Below, in pieces: positions 16,141 to 25,615 of a DNA stretch of 64,000 nucleotides. The stretch covers positions 62,001-126,000 of the forward strand of contig CAWEMO010000003.1 of NCBI GenBank assembly GCA_963810195.1, written 5' to 3'. The notes beneath the pieces were generated by a model. It searched no databases. It saw nothing but the letters and a program-made list of their open reading frames with translations, and was not told where the DNA came from. Source of the stretch: Chersky-840 sp963810195 (GTDB lineage Bacteria > Actinomycetota > Acidimicrobiia > Acidimicrobiales > UBA8190). The position numbers and the translations under genes are program-made. Every line of letters begins with the position of its first letter. The stretch's first letter is position 1.

Positions 16141-17952
16141 TCACAGACCGGCCGGACTCGTGACGATCCGGCGCACGACGCGGCCGCCCTCGAGCGTGAC
16201 GACCTCGTCGACATAGCGGTCGACATCGGGCTCGTGGCTCACCACCAACACCGAACGCCGCCCGGCCGCGCCGAGGAGCTCCGACAGGATCCGCCCTGTC
16301 GACGACGGCTCGAGATGCGCGGTCGGCTCGTCGAGCAGGAGCACCGAGCCACCGGCGAGGATCGCCCGGGCCATGCCCAGACGCTGTCGTTCGCCGGCGC
16401 TGACAGGCCGCCCCCCGAACCCGAGCACGGTGTCGAGGCCGTCGGGCAGCGTGCGGTACCACGACTGGAGGCCGACCCGGTCGAGGACCGCCACGCACTC
16501 CTCGTCGCCTGCTTCCGGCCGTCCGAAGCGCAGGTTCTCGCCGAGGGACGCGGCGAACAGGTGGGTCTCCTCCGCCATCCACCCGAGGTGCCGGGCGATA
16601 GCGGTGCGCGTCATGTCCCGGACGTCGACCCCACCGATCGAGGCGCGTCCAGCCGAACATTCCGCGAAGTGCAGCAACGTGTGGATCACACTGGTCTTTC
16701 CCGACCCGTTGTCACCGACGAGCGCCACGCGACGCCCAGCCGACACCTGCAGCGACACGTCCTGGAGGATGCACGTTCCGTCGGTGACGAGGCCGACGTG
16801 CTCGAGCGCGGCGTGCGCGGTCTGCGTGGCGTGCGCGGTCTGCGTGGCGTGCGCGGCGTGCGCGGCGTGCGCGGCGAGTGCGCTGGTGTCGTCCCGGCCA
16901 CCGTCGGTCTCCGCCTCGCGCACCGGTGGTTCGAGCTCGCCGAGGCGGCCGAGATGGCGCGCCGCCTGGTCGCCCGCACCGGCGTCGGCGAGCACGAAGG
17001 GGAGCGCGGCGCACTGGTCGAACACGGCGAGCGAGACGAAGGCGATCACGGCCAACATCACTGCCGACAGCCTGTGGGCGTCGACGGCGACGAGGCCGAC
17101 GGCGACGAGCCCGACGAGCGTGGCGCCTGCCACCCACGTCACCGCGGCCCGCCCCAACCCGACCCCGAGGGCGCGGCGCACGCCCGCCGAGGTCGACCGA
17201 CGGCGAACGGCTTCCAACCGTTGTCGCACGAGGTCCTCGCGCCCGTACACGACGAGCTCGGGCGCGGCGCGGATCGTCTCGATCACCGAGCCGGCCAGCT
17301 CCGAACGTGCTTCGGCCTCGCGCTCGGCTCCGGCACGCCCCACGCGCGCGCAGGCGAGGGCCGCCAGCACCGCAACCAGGGCCCCCACCACGAGGACGGC
17401 ACCGGCGGCAGGCTCGACGAGGCACGCGACCAGGCCGCCCAGGGCGATGCTGGCGCCCACGTCCACGGCCGCGGTGACGGTCTTGGACAGCCCTTCGGCC
17501 ACGAGCTCGACGTCGGTGACGAAGCCGCCGACCACGTCTCCCCGTCCGTGTGACCGCAGCCCGCCCGGCACCAGCGGCTCCAGGAGGTCGAAGAGGTGGA
17601 GCCGAAGCGTGCCGAGCACCTCCAGAGAGAGATCGTGGACGGCGAGGCGCTGCAGGTACCGGAAGATGCCGCGCCCCAGGGCGAACACCTGCACCAAGCC
17701 GATGGCGATGCTCAGGACGAACACCGGGGGATGCAGCGCCGCGCGCGTGATCAGCCACCCGGAGGTGCCGAGCAGCCCGATGCCGCAGGCCGCCGACGCC
17801 ACACCCGACGCCACCGACGGCAGGAGCCGACGCGGCGAGAGGTCCACGAGGCGCCGGCTCACGGACAGCGCGGTGGCAGGACGCCCAGGCCCATCAGGGC
17901 GCCCAGGCCCATCAGGGCGAGCACGCCCGCCGCGGCCCCGGTCGAGGCTCAT
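16141..17952 (-). CDS. cydC: CydC, thiol reductant ABC exporter subunit
   Basis: This 603-residue half-transporter has six membrane helices (about 40-330) and an ATPase domain (about 385-600). Walker A is ALVGDNGSGKTS, the signature is VSAGERQRLGMARAIL and Walker B is VLLLDEPTAHLE with the switch His in VVSHEPD. CydDC exports glutathione or cysteine-like reductants needed to assemble cytochrome bd. Unusually, the linker before the ATPase (about 357-381) is a repeat of His-Ala-Thr-Gln-Thr-Ala and His-Ala-Ala, and the N-terminus repeats Gly-Arg-Pro-Asp-Gly-Pro. The ATG overlaps the cydD stop (ATGA). Confidence 0.93.
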   Translation of the reverse strand: MSLDRGRGGRARPDGPGRPDGPGRPATALSVSRRLVDLSPRRLLPSVASGVASAACGIGLLGTSGWLITRAALHPPVFVLSIAIGLVQVFALGRGIFRYLQRLAVHDLSLEVLGTLRLHLFDLLEPLVPGGLRSHGRGDVVGGFVTDVELVAEGLSKTVTAAVDVGASIALGGLVACLVEPAAGAVLVVGALVAVLAALACARVGRAGAEREAEARSELAGSVIETIRAAPELVVYGREDLVRQRLEAVRRRSTSAGVRRALGVGLGRAAVTWVAGATLVGLVAVGLVAVDAHRLSAVMLAVIAFVSLAVFDQCAALPFVLADAGAGDQAARHLGRLGELEPPVREAETDGGRDDTSALAAHAAHAAHATQTAHATQTAHAALEHVGLVTDGTCILQDVSLQVSAGRRVALVGDNGSGKTSVIHTLLHFAECSAGRASIGGVDVRDMTRTAIARHLGWMAEETHLFAASLGENLRFGRPEAGDEECVAVLDRVGLQSWYRTLPDGLDTVLGFGGRPVSAGERQRLGMARAILAGGSVLLLDEPTAHLEPSSTGRILSELLGAAGRRSVLVVSHEPDVDRYVDEVVTLEGGRVVRRIVTSPAGL

Positions 17953-19724
17953 GCCGGCACCCGATCATCGATGTCCGCGCCCGCACCTCTGGGGACGAAC
18001 GTGCCGTCGCACAACGTCACGACCCGGTCCGCGATGCGCATCACGGCCGGTCGGTGCGTGACGACGAGGGCGCTCCGTCCTTCGAGGACCTCTCGGAGCG
18101 CCTCGACCGCGACCACTTCGCTGTGCTCGTCGAGGTGCACGGTCGGCTCGTCCAGGAGGTACAGAGACGCCGGCCGCAACAGGACCCGGGCCAGCGCGAT
18201 CCGCTGGAGCTCGCCGGCGGAGGTCGGCCTGCCTCCGTCCCCGAGACGGGTGGCGAGCCCCGACGGGAGCCCGGCCAGCAGGTCGGTCGCCCCTGCGGCG
18301 GCGAGGGCGTCGACGAGCTCGTGGTCCCCGACGTGCGGGTTGGCGAGCCTCAGGTTCTCCGCCAGCGTGGCGCCAAGCAGCGTGGGGTGTGACGGCAGAT
18401 AGGCGATCCGTCGACGCCAAGCAGCCAGATCGACGTCGCGCAGGTCGTCATCGCCGATGGTCACCGACCCTCGCGCCGGCGGAAGGAAGCCGAGCACGAT
18501 CGCGAGCGCGGTCGACTTGCCCGCACCGTTGGGTCCCACCAACACCACGGTCTCCCCGGGTGCGATGGTGAGAGAGGCGTCGTCGAGGACCGGCACGGGA
18601 CGCCCGGCGAGATCCACCCCCACCGAGCGCAGGGCCACGGGCACGCGCAGCGGATCTTGCGGAAGGCGCGCTGCGCCGGTCTGCCGAGGGCGCGGAGACG
18701 GCGGTGTCGAGTCCTGTTGGCCGTCTCTGGCGTCGGCACCGATCAGCGTCATCGCCCGGCCGGCAGCCGCCAGGCCTTCGGTGCTTTCGTGGAACTCCGC
18801 GCTCACCCGGCGCAGGGGAAGGAAGACCTCGGGGGCGACGATCAACACGGCCAACGCCGACGTGAGGTGCACCGACCCGTCGATCAGCCGCAATCCCAGG
18901 GGCACCGCCACGAGCGCCACGGAAACCGACGCCAACGTGTCGAGCACCAGGGCGGAGAGAAACGCCACACGAAGCGTCGACAGGCTGGCCCGCCGCAGCG
19001 CCTCTCCGGCCTGCTCGATCCGGGCTCGCTGCTCTGCGGTGCGCCCGAAGGCCCGGATCACGGGCAGACCTTCGAACACGTCGGCGACCTGACGTCCGAG
19101 AGCCTCGACCTGGCCCCAGCGGTCCCCGGCGAGCGAGACGCTGGCGCGCCCGACCAGCGCGCCGAACACGGGGAACAGGGCGAGGACCGTGACGACGACG
19201 ATGCCCGACACCCAGTCGAGCGCGCCCACGGCGAGGACCAGGGCCACGGGGGCGGCGACGGCGAGGACCAGGTCGGGCAGGCAGCGGCCCACGTACACGT
19301 CCAGCGCGTCGAGACCGCGGCCCGCCAGCGCCGCCACCTCGCCGGGGTCTCCGTCCGCACCGGGCGCCGCCCCGCGCAGCGAGGCATCGATCAGCCTCGC
19401 CCTGATGTCCGCCTTGGCCCACGAGGCTCCCAGGCGGGCGAGGAGCTCTCCGCCCAGCGCGCAAATCCCTCGCACCACCACCGCGACCGCCAACCACGCG
19501 AGCTCGCCCGTCCGGTCACCGGGCCGCGCCCCGGGCATGGCGCCGGCCAGGAGGCGGGCCAGGGCGACCGCCTGGACGACGACAGTGGCGGTCGAGACCA
19601 GTCCGACCGCGACGGATGCCGCAACCACTCGTTGGACGACGGGCGACCGGCGTATGAGACGGCTGTCGACCAGCCCGCGGCGCGCCTTGCGACCGCCGGG
19701 CTGGACCCCCCGGCCCTGGGACAA
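17949..19724 (-). CDS. cydD: CydD, thiol reductant ABC exporter subunit
   Basis: This 591-residue ABC half-transporter has an N-terminal membrane domain and a C-terminal ATPase domain (about 365-580). Walker A is VLVGPNGAGKSTAL, the signature TSAGELQRIALARVLL, Walker B LYLLDEPTVHLD and the switch VVTHRP. It pairs with CydC. The apparent TTG start at 19724 lies three bases after the cydB stop, with GAGG eight bases upstream. The position after cydB and before cydC matches the usual cydABDC order. A later start would remove the first basic residues only. Confidence 0.92.
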   Translation of the reverse strand: MSQGRGVQPGGRKARRGLVDSRLIRRSPVVQRVVAASVAVGLVSTATVVVQAVALARLLAGAMPGARPGDRTGELAWLAVAVVVRGICALGGELLARLGASWAKADIRARLIDASLRGAAPGADGDPGEVAALAGRGLDALDVYVGRCLPDLVLAVAAPVALVLAVGALDWVSGIVVVTVLALFPVFGALVGRASVSLAGDRWGQVEALGRQVADVFEGLPVIRAFGRTAEQRARIEQAGEALRRASLSTLRVAFLSALVLDTLASVSVALVAVPLGLRLIDGSVHLTSALAVLIVAPEVFLPLRRVSAEFHESTEGLAAAGRAMTLIGADARDGQQDSTPPSPRPRQTGAARLPQDPLRVPVALRSVGVDLAGRPVPVLDDASLTIAPGETVVLVGPNGAGKSTALAIVLGFLPPARGSVTIGDDDLRDVDLAAWRRRIAYLPSHPTLLGATLAENLRLANPHVGDHELVDALAAAGATDLLAGLPSGLATRLGDGGRPTSAGELQRIALARVLLRPASLYLLDEPTVHLDEHSEVVAVEALREVLEGRSALVVTHRPAVMRIADRVVTLCDGTFVPRGAGADIDDRVPA

Positions 19725-19727
19725 CGG

Positions 19728-20796
19728 TCAGGCCTCGGGAACGAGCACCGCGCGCGCCGGGTCACCGCCGGGAGAGGCGGCGGGCCTGACGAGGCGCTGG
19801 CGGAACACCCAGTAGGTCCACCCCTGGTAGGCGAGCACGAGCGGGGTGAAGCACGCCGCCACGACGGTCATCACCACCAAGGTGTTGTGCTGCGAGGCGG
19901 CCCCGGCGATGGTCAGACCGTTCGCGGCCCGGTTGCTGGCGGGCAGGACGGCGGGGAACATCCGGGAGAACACCGCGCCCATGGTCAGCAGGATGGCGGT
20001 TCCCGTGGCCATGAACGCCCACCCGTCACGGCGCCTGACCACCAGAAGCGTGGCGGCGCCGACAGAGGCGACGGCGACGATCCCGAGCACGAGGGGCAGG
20101 ACGACCGGCACCGACCCGGGCACCGCAGGTCGCCCGGTGAGCGCCACCCAGGTCAGCGCCGCCCCGAGCAGGACCACGGCGGCCAGACCGGTGACGCGCG
20201 GCGGCGCGTCGAGCGCGATGGGCCAGGTCCCCCGTGGTCTTGAGCGCCAAGAAGACGGAGCCGTGCAGGGCGAAGAGGGACAGGCTAGCCAGACCGCCGA
20301 CGAGGGCGATCGGGTGCAGCAGCCCGATGAGACCCCCGTTGTAGCGACCGTCGGCAGCCAGGGGGAGGCCGTGGACCAGGTCCGTGAAGGCGACGCCCCA
20401 CACCACCGCGGGCACGAGGCTGCCGACGAAGTTCGCCACGTCCCACGTCTTGCGCCAGCCGGGACGGTCGCCCTTGCCGCGGAACTCGAAGGAGACGCCG
20501 CGCACGATGAGTGCGACGAGCACCAGGAACAGGGCGAGGTAGAAGCCGCTGAACAGCCGCGCGTACCACAAGGGGAAGGCTGCGAACATGGCGCCGCCCG
20601 CCACCAGGAGCCACACTTCGTTGCCGTCCCACACCGGCCCGACGGTGTTGAGGCACATCCTGCGGTCGGTCTCGTCGGAGATGACGAACGGCGTGACGAC
20701 GGCTACCCCGAAATCGAAGCCTTCGAGGAAGAAGTAGCCGGCCCACAGCAGCCCGATGAGGGCGAACCAGGTCGTGTCCAGGTTGGCAAAGGGCAC
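19728..20796 (-). pseudogene. cydB: CydB, cytochrome bd oxidase subunit II, split by a frameshift
   Basis: The first part starts at GTG 20796 (13 bases after the cydA stop, AGAGGACC ribosome site) and reads through LWAGYFFLEGFDFGV, the conserved N-terminal CydB motif, and VGPVWDGNEVWL to ALKTTGDLA. The reading then moves to another frame near 20220 as IALDAPPRVTGLAAVVLLG and continues to a normal C-terminus ending at 19728. Together the parts give about 355 residues, the expected length. One base has been gained or lost (or an equivalent change). All other cyd genes are intact, so an assembly error is as likely as a real mutation. Confidence 0.85.
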
Positions 20797-20809
20797 CGTC
20801 GTGGTCCTC

Positions 20810-22201
20810 TCAGTACACGAGCCCGGGGACGACCGCGGGCTGCGGGCCCTCGTCGTGCCCATCGAGCTCGTCGAGGTCGTGGCGCGCGGCGCGTGCCATC
20901 AACACCGCGTCGACGACGCCGAGGACGCTGTAGACCACGACGAAGCCGACGAGGGTGGCGGTGACGTCGGCAGCACTGACCGGAGACACACCGGTGGCCG
21001 TCTTGAGCAGCCCATAGACGATCCACGGCTGGCGGCCGGCCTCTGTGAAGACCCACCCGGTGGCGTTGGCCAGAAACGGCAGAGCCATCCCGACGAGCGC
21101 GGCGCGCCGGAACCACCGGCTGGCCAGAAGGCGCTTTCTCCGGGCGAGCACCACACCCCACGCGGAGAGGAGGATCATGAGCATTCCTGCCCCGACCATG
21201 GCGCGAAACGACCAGTAGGTCAGCCAGATCACCGGGACGTAGCTGCCCGGGCCGTACTTGGCCACCTCGGCCTTCTGAACCTGGTCGATGCCCCGCACCT
21301 GTCCGTCCCAGGTCAGGTCGGCGATCATGCTCAACACGTGGGGCACCCGGATCTGGAAGACCGGCTTCCCCGACAGGTTGCCTATGGTGAGCAGAGAGAA
21401 GCTGGCGCCGTTCTGGGTCTGGTAGAGGGCCTCGGCGGACGCCATCTTCATGGGCTGCTGGCTGTCCATCAGCCTGGCCTGGGCGTCTCCGGCGACGCTC
21501 GTGAGGAGGACGGCCACCAACGTGAAGGCCGCCGCCAGGCCGGCTGCCCGCACGAAGGCCGATCGGTGGGCCTCGTTGGTCGTCTCGCGATGGGCGCGCC
21601 AGATGCTGATCCCGAGCACGAGCAGTCCCCCGGTCGTGAACGCGGCCAGGACCGTGTGGGCGAAGGACTCCCATAACGTGGAGTTGCCCAGCACCGCCCA
21701 GAAGTCCGTGAGCACCGCCTGGCCATGGACCACGCGATAGCCGACAGGGTGCTGCATCCAGGCGTTGGCGGCCAGGATGAAGAATGCGGAGAGCACGGTG
21801 CCCGCGCTCACGATCCAGATCGTGGCGAGATGCAGGCGGGGTGAGAGACGACCGCGGCCGAAGATCCACAGGCCGATGAACGTCGATTCGACGAAGAAGG
21901 CGAGGAGGCCTTCGATGGCGAGCGGCGCCCCGAAGATGTTGCCGACGAACACCGAGTACGACGACCAATTCATCCCGAATTGGAATTCGAGGACGATCCC
22001 GGTCACGACGCCGACCGCCAGGTTGATCAGGAACAGGCGCCCGAAGAAGCGACTGAGCCGGTCCCAGCCGGCGTCCTTGCGGCGGTAGGCGAGGGTCTGC
22101 ATCACGGCGACGAGGAAGCCCAGGCCGATCGTCACCGGCACGAAGAAGAAGTGGAAGATGGTGACGATGGCGAACTGCCAACGGGCCAGGATCAAGGTCA
22201 C
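20810..22201 (-). CDS. cydA: CydA, cytochrome bd ubiquinol/menaquinol oxidase subunit I
   Basis: This 463-residue protein oxidises quinol and reduces O2 with very high affinity. Visible features are ARWQFAIVTIFHFFFVPVTIG (the heme b595 His near residue 18), a His in NAWMQHPVGYR and the quinol-loop motif GWVFTEAGRQPW. The Q-loop is of the short type. The GTG at 22201 is chosen because it places the conserved ARWQF start at residue 6; upstream codons are low-complexity intergenic repeats. It is the first gene of cydABDC, a module for low-oxygen respiration. Confidence 0.94.
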   Translation of the reverse strand: MTLILARWQFAIVTIFHFFFVPVTIGLGFLVAVMQTLAYRRKDAGWDRLSRFFGRLFLINLAVGVVTGIVLEFQFGMNWSSYSVFVGNIFGAPLAIEGLLAFFVESTFIGLWIFGRGRLSPRLHLATIWIVSAGTVLSAFFILAANAWMQHPVGYRVVHGQAVLTDFWAVLGNSTLWESFAHTVLAAFTTGGLLVLGISIWRAHRETTNEAHRSAFVRAAGLAAAFTLVAVLLTSVAGDAQARLMDSQQPMKMASAEALYQTQNGASFSLLTIGNLSGKPVFQIRVPHVLSMIADLTWDGQVRGIDQVQKAEVAKYGPGSYVPVIWLTYWSFRAMVGAGMLMILLSAWGVVLARRKRLLASRWFRRAALVGMALPFLANATGWVFTEAGRQPWIVYGLLKTATGVSPVSAADVTATLVGFVVVYSVLGVVDAVLMARAARHDLDELDGHDEGPQPAVVPGLVY

Positions 22202-22324
22202 CGCGGATTCGCCCTCGGACGGGCACACGCAGAGGTCATCTTCGGTGTCTCCGTGTCTGGGGGGTCGCTGGGCTCTCGCAACATATGACAGGGCCCCGCC
22301 GGTCACGTAGGGCCGAAAGTCCCC

Positions 22325-22373
22325 ATCCGGATCCGGGATCCGGGATCGGGAATCCGGCATCCGGCATCCGGGG
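22325..22373 (+). repeat. ATCCGGG heptamer repeat upstream of cydA
   Basis: About seven tandem 7-base units of consensus ATCCGGG/C occur here, followed to about 22430 by further CCCGG and GGATC motifs. It lies in the gap between cydA and cfa, 120 bases upstream of the cydA start, and could form secondary structure. Confidence 0.7.
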
Positions 22374-22490
22374 AAACCCGGACCAGGATTCTGGACTCGG
22401 GATCCTGAACCCGGGATCAGGGAATCGGGGGCCCGGGCTCTGACCGCCGTCTATCGTTGGTTTTCACCCGGGGCCACGTGAGAATACTTG

Positions 22491-22560
22491 TGGTCACCAG
22501 GGAGGGCCAGTGGTCACCAGGGAGGGCCAGTGGTCACCAGGGAGGGCCAGTGGTCACCGA
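22491..22560 (+). promoter_or_regulatory. Four palindromes TGGTCACC at exact 20-bp spacing
   Basis: Three exact copies of the 20-base unit TGGTCACCAGGGAGGGCCAG begin at 22491, 22511 and 22531, followed by a fourth TGGTCACC at 22551. Each unit carries the 7-base palindrome GGTCACC. The array lies 130-200 bases upstream of the cfa start. The regular near-two-turn spacing would place bound proteins on almost the same face, so a cooperative operator is possible; a plain minisatellite is the alternative. Confidence 0.6.
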
Positions 22561-22690
22561 ATGACCCGGAAGTTCACTCTGCCACCGGGAGACACCCCGA
22601 GCGCCTCGGGGAACGAGGGCCCCGGCGAACGTCCACCGGCCTCGACGAGGTACGACCGCCGCGGTGGTCGACAAGACAGGTAGGTGCCCC

Positions 22691-23989
22691 ATGCCCCTCG
22701 CTGAGTTGATCCACGACGTTCTCGGAAGCGACAGCCCCGTCGGGGTCGTCGCCTACGACGGCAGTGCCGCCGGGCCGGCCGATCCGGTCGCCACACTGGT
22801 GATGCGCTCGCCGGACGCGCTGGCCCGCATCTTCGGCCGTCCGGGGGAGCTCGGTCTCAGCCGGGCGTACGTTGCCGGCGACCTCGACATCGCCGGGGAC
22901 ATCTACTCGGTCCTCGCCCTCGACGTGGCGACGTCGGGCCTGCACCTCGGTCCCCGGGTCATCGCCCGGATCCTTCGCGAAGGGGGCCGGTCCGCACTGC
23001 GACTGCTCCCACCCCCCGAGGAGGAGTCGAGACTGCGGGGGAGGATCCACTCCCCCGGGCGCGACCGACAGGCGATCAGTCACCACTACGACGTGTCGAA
23101 TGCCTTCTACGAGATGGTGCTCGGTCCGTCGATGACGTACTCGTGCGCGCTGTTCGAGAACCCGGGGGACGACCTGGGGTCGGCGCAGTCGAACAAGTAC
23201 GAGCTGGTGAGCCGCAAGCTGGGTCTGCAACCGGGCATGCGCCTGCTCGACGTGGGCTGCGGGTGGGGGGGCATGGCCATCCACGCCGCCACGCACCACG
23301 GGGCACGCGTCCTCGGCGTCACCTTGTCGAGTGACCAGTACGACTGGGCCACCAAACTCGTCGCTGAGTGCGGCCTTGGTGATCGCGTCGAGATCCGCCT
23401 GCAGGACTACCGGGACCTCCGCGAAGCCCCCTTCGACGCCATCAGCTCGATCGGCATGTTCGAGCACGTGGGGCGCCGGCGGATGGCCGAGTACTTCGAC
23501 CGGCTGTACACGCTGCTACGGCCCGGCGGTCGACTGCTCAACCATGCCATCGGCCGTCCCGGTCATGAACGCGTCGCCACATGGAGCGGGCGGACCGGAG
23601 CGACACGCCGGCGGCTCGCAGTGGCGGTGGGGCTGCGCGGCCCGTCGCGCATCGCCAGTCCGTTCATGGATCGGTACGTGTTCCCCGACGGAGAGCTCCA
23701 CGAGGTGGGCACCGTGGTGTCGATGATGCAGGAGGGCGGCTACGAGGTCCGGCATCTCGAGACTCTGCGGGAGCACTACGCGTTGACCTTGCGACGGTGG
23801 GTCGCGAACTTGGAGTCCAACTGGGACGCAGCAGTCGGCGAGGTCGGGGCCGGCCGTGCCCGGGTGTGGCGCCTCTATATGGCGGCCTCGGCGGTGGGAT
23901 TCGAGCGTCACCAGTTGGAGGTCCACCAGGTGCTCGCCGTCCGCCCCGACCGGGGCCGGAGCACCATGGGACTGGGCCACCACTTCTGA
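22691..23989 (+). CDS. Cyclopropane-fatty-acyl-phospholipid synthase family methyltransferase
   Basis: The protein has 432 residues. An N-terminal domain (1-120) precedes a SAM-dependent methyltransferase core with ISHHYDVSNAFYEMVLG (the lipid-binding entry motif), LLDVGCGWGGMAIHAA (SAM motif I) and ISSIGMFEHVG (with the conserved Glu-His). The family adds a methylene or methyl group to unsaturated acyl chains of membrane phospholipids using SAM. The ATG at 22691 has AGGTAGG upstream. The gene ends directly against the convergent methyltransferase gene with no gap between stops. Whether it makes a cyclopropane or a methyl branch cannot be read from sequence. Confidence 0.9.
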   Translation: MPLAELIHDVLGSDSPVGVVAYDGSAAGPADPVATLVMRSPDALARIFGRPGELGLSRAYVAGDLDIAGDIYSVLALDVATSGLHLGPRVIARILREGGRSALRLLPPPEEESRLRGRIHSPGRDRQAISHHYDVSNAFYEMVLGPSMTYSCALFENPGDDLGSAQSNKYELVSRKLGLQPGMRLLDVGCGWGGMAIHAATHHGARVLGVTLSSDQYDWATKLVAECGLGDRVEIRLQDYRDLREAPFDAISSIGMFEHVGRRRMAEYFDRLYTLLRPGGRLLNHAIGRPGHERVATWSGRTGATRRRLAVAVGLRGPSRIASPFMDRYVFPDGELHEVGTVVSMMQEGGYEVRHLETLREHYALTLRRWVANLESNWDAAVGEVGAGRARVWRLYMAASAVGFERHQLEVHQVLAVRPDRGRSTMGLGHHF

Positions 23990-24661
23990 TCATCCCGGGC
24001 CGATTCCGATCCACAGAGGCACCGCCAAGCGCTGCGGTCGGATGGGGATCAGATCCGGGTGAGTGCGACCAGCCAGCCCTGCCGCGCCCTCGGGGCTGAT
24101 GGTGATCTCGAGCACCGACTCCTCGATGGAGTCGATGCGCCAGCCGTCGGCAAAGCTGCGGCACAGCTCGCTCTGGCTCACCCTTCTCGGCCCCCAGTCA
24201 CCAGGCTGTCTGTCGCTGAAACAGAGGATGAAGTATCGCCCGCCCGGCACCACGACCGCACCGACGCTCGCCACGAATCGCGATCGGGCCTCGTCGTCGA
24301 AGACGTGGAACAGCCCGCAGTCGAGGACGGTCTCGAACTGCTCCCCGAACCCGGGAAGATCGAGCGCATCCCACACCTCGAAGCGCGCCGGGAGTGATCG
24401 CTGTGCCGCCTTCTCGCGCGCCAGCCCGATAGCGGTGGGGGCAGCGTCGATCCCTACCGCTTCGAGCCCACCTGCCGCCGCCATCAAGGCATGCTCGCCG
24501 GTCCCGCACCCGACGTCGAGCACGCGGCCCCGCAGCTCCCCCGTCTCCATGAGCCGTACGAAGGCGCCCTGGGGCCGGCCGATGTCCCACGGCGGTGTGC
24601 TTCCCACATAGCTGGCGTCGAAGTCTTCGATCTGGTGCACGCGGCGATCGTCGTCGGCCAT
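23990..24661 (-). CDS. Class I SAM-dependent methyltransferase
   Basis: The 223-residue protein has SAM motif I VLDVGCGTGEHALMAA, an acidic strand-2 end (VGIDAAP) and FETVLDCGLFHVF as motif II. The N-terminus has TPPWDIGRPQGAFVRL, the W-D-x-G-x-P-Q type seen in small-molecule thiol or halide methyltransferase-like proteins. The substrate is unknown. ATG 24661 is preceded by AAGGGCGCC; another ATG 24 bases upstream is possible. It is convergent with cfa, which suggests independent regulation. Confidence 0.8.
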   Translation of the reverse strand: MADDDRRVHQIEDFDASYVGSTPPWDIGRPQGAFVRLMETGELRGRVLDVGCGTGEHALMAAAGGLEAVGIDAAPTAIGLAREKAAQRSLPARFEVWDALDLPGFGEQFETVLDCGLFHVFDDEARSRFVASVGAVVVPGGRYFILCFSDRQPGDWGPRRVSQSELCRSFADGWRIDSIEESVLEITISPEGAAGLAGRTHPDLIPIRPQRLAVPLWIGIGPG

Positions 24662-24734
24662 GGCGCCCTTGTACCACGTCGGCACATCCGGGACCAGCCC
24701 CGTCTCCCCTCGAGGAGAGCATGCGGGCCTGTCG

Positions 24735-24830
24735 CCGCCGACAATGCCCCAGACGCCGACAAGCCGCAGGCGCCGACAAGGCCCCAGGCGCCGACAAGGC
24801 CCCAGACCCGAATGCCAGACGCCGACAACG
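24735..24830 (+). repeat. 18-bp imperfect tandem repeat
   Basis: The unit GGCGCCGACAAGGCCCCA and degenerate relatives fill the gap between two methyltransferase genes, just upstream of the left gene's promoter area. About five units are visible, each with CGCCGACAA. Confidence 0.75.
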
Positions 24831-24838
24831 TCGCAGCT

Positions 24839-25615
24839 TCAGCCACGTCGCGCCAAGGTGATGATCTCCGGGCTCGTCGCGGTGAGTGGGTTCCTGGTCC
24901 AATCCCCGAACTGCTCCTCGATCGCCAGGCCGGCACCGGACAGGAACGACGACAACGGACCCGCACCGAGGAACCTCAACGTGCTCGCGCTCATCTGCGG
25001 CCGGTCCCATCCGGAGCTGGTGAACGTGGTGGAGAAGCGCACGAGATCACCTTCGACCGCCTCGACTCGGTGCGCCATCCGTACCACGACGCCGCCGCCG
25101 TCGCCGTTTTCGCCTTCGAGAGTGACCTCGACCGCGCCGTCAGGAGTCCACTGCTCCCATTCCCGAACGACGGGGTTGCGGGTCTCGAAGGCGAAGTGCC
25201 CGTCGTCGGTGAGCGCGGTGCGTATGGCCAGGAGTGAGGCCCGCACGTCGTCGTCCGACACGAGAACCTGGAAGGCGTGGCCGGTCATGACGACGAGATC
25301 GAACTCCCGGTCCCACGCCACCGAAGCCAGGTCGCCGCGGACCCACTCGACGTCCGATCGTCGCCGTGCCACCTCGAGCATGGCGCCGGCGGGATCGAGC
25401 CCGCACAACCGTCCACGGTGGCCGGCCTCTCGGGCACCGTGCAGCAGGGCGCCCGTGCCACAACCGACGTCGAGCACGGACTCGGCCGCCATGATCAACG
25501 GCAGGTAGAAGTCGAAGTCGCCTCGCCGCCCCCAGGGATGAAACCTGTCGTAGAGCCTGGCCAGACCCACCTCCGAGAATTGCCGGTCGACCACAGCTCC
25601 GGAGTAGCAGGCCAT
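24839..25615 (-). CDS. Class I SAM-dependent methyltransferase
   Basis: The 258-residue protein carries ESVLDVGCGTGALLHGA (motif I), LCGLDPAGAMLEVAR (acidic residue binding the ribose), EWVRGDLASVAWDREFDLVVMTGHAFQVL and later FETRNPVVREWEQW. The closest type is an actinobacterial small-molecule methyltransferase with HPWGRRGDFDFY near the start. The substrate is unknown. The start is uncertain: ATG 25615 gives MACYSGAVVDRQF, and a GTG eight codons later is also possible. A longer upstream frame is Pro/Ala-rich and unlikely. Confidence 0.78.
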   Translation of the reverse strand: MACYSGAVVDRQFSEVGLARLYDRFHPWGRRGDFDFYLPLIMAAESVLDVGCGTGALLHGAREAGHRGRLCGLDPAGAMLEVARRRSDVEWVRGDLASVAWDREFDLVVMTGHAFQVLVSDDDVRASLLAIRTALTDDGHFAFETRNPVVREWEQWTPDGAVEVTLEGENGDGGGVVVRMAHRVEAVEGDLVRFSTTFTSSGWDRPQMSASTLRFLGAGPLSSFLSGAGLAIEEQFGDWTRNPLTATSPEIITLARRG

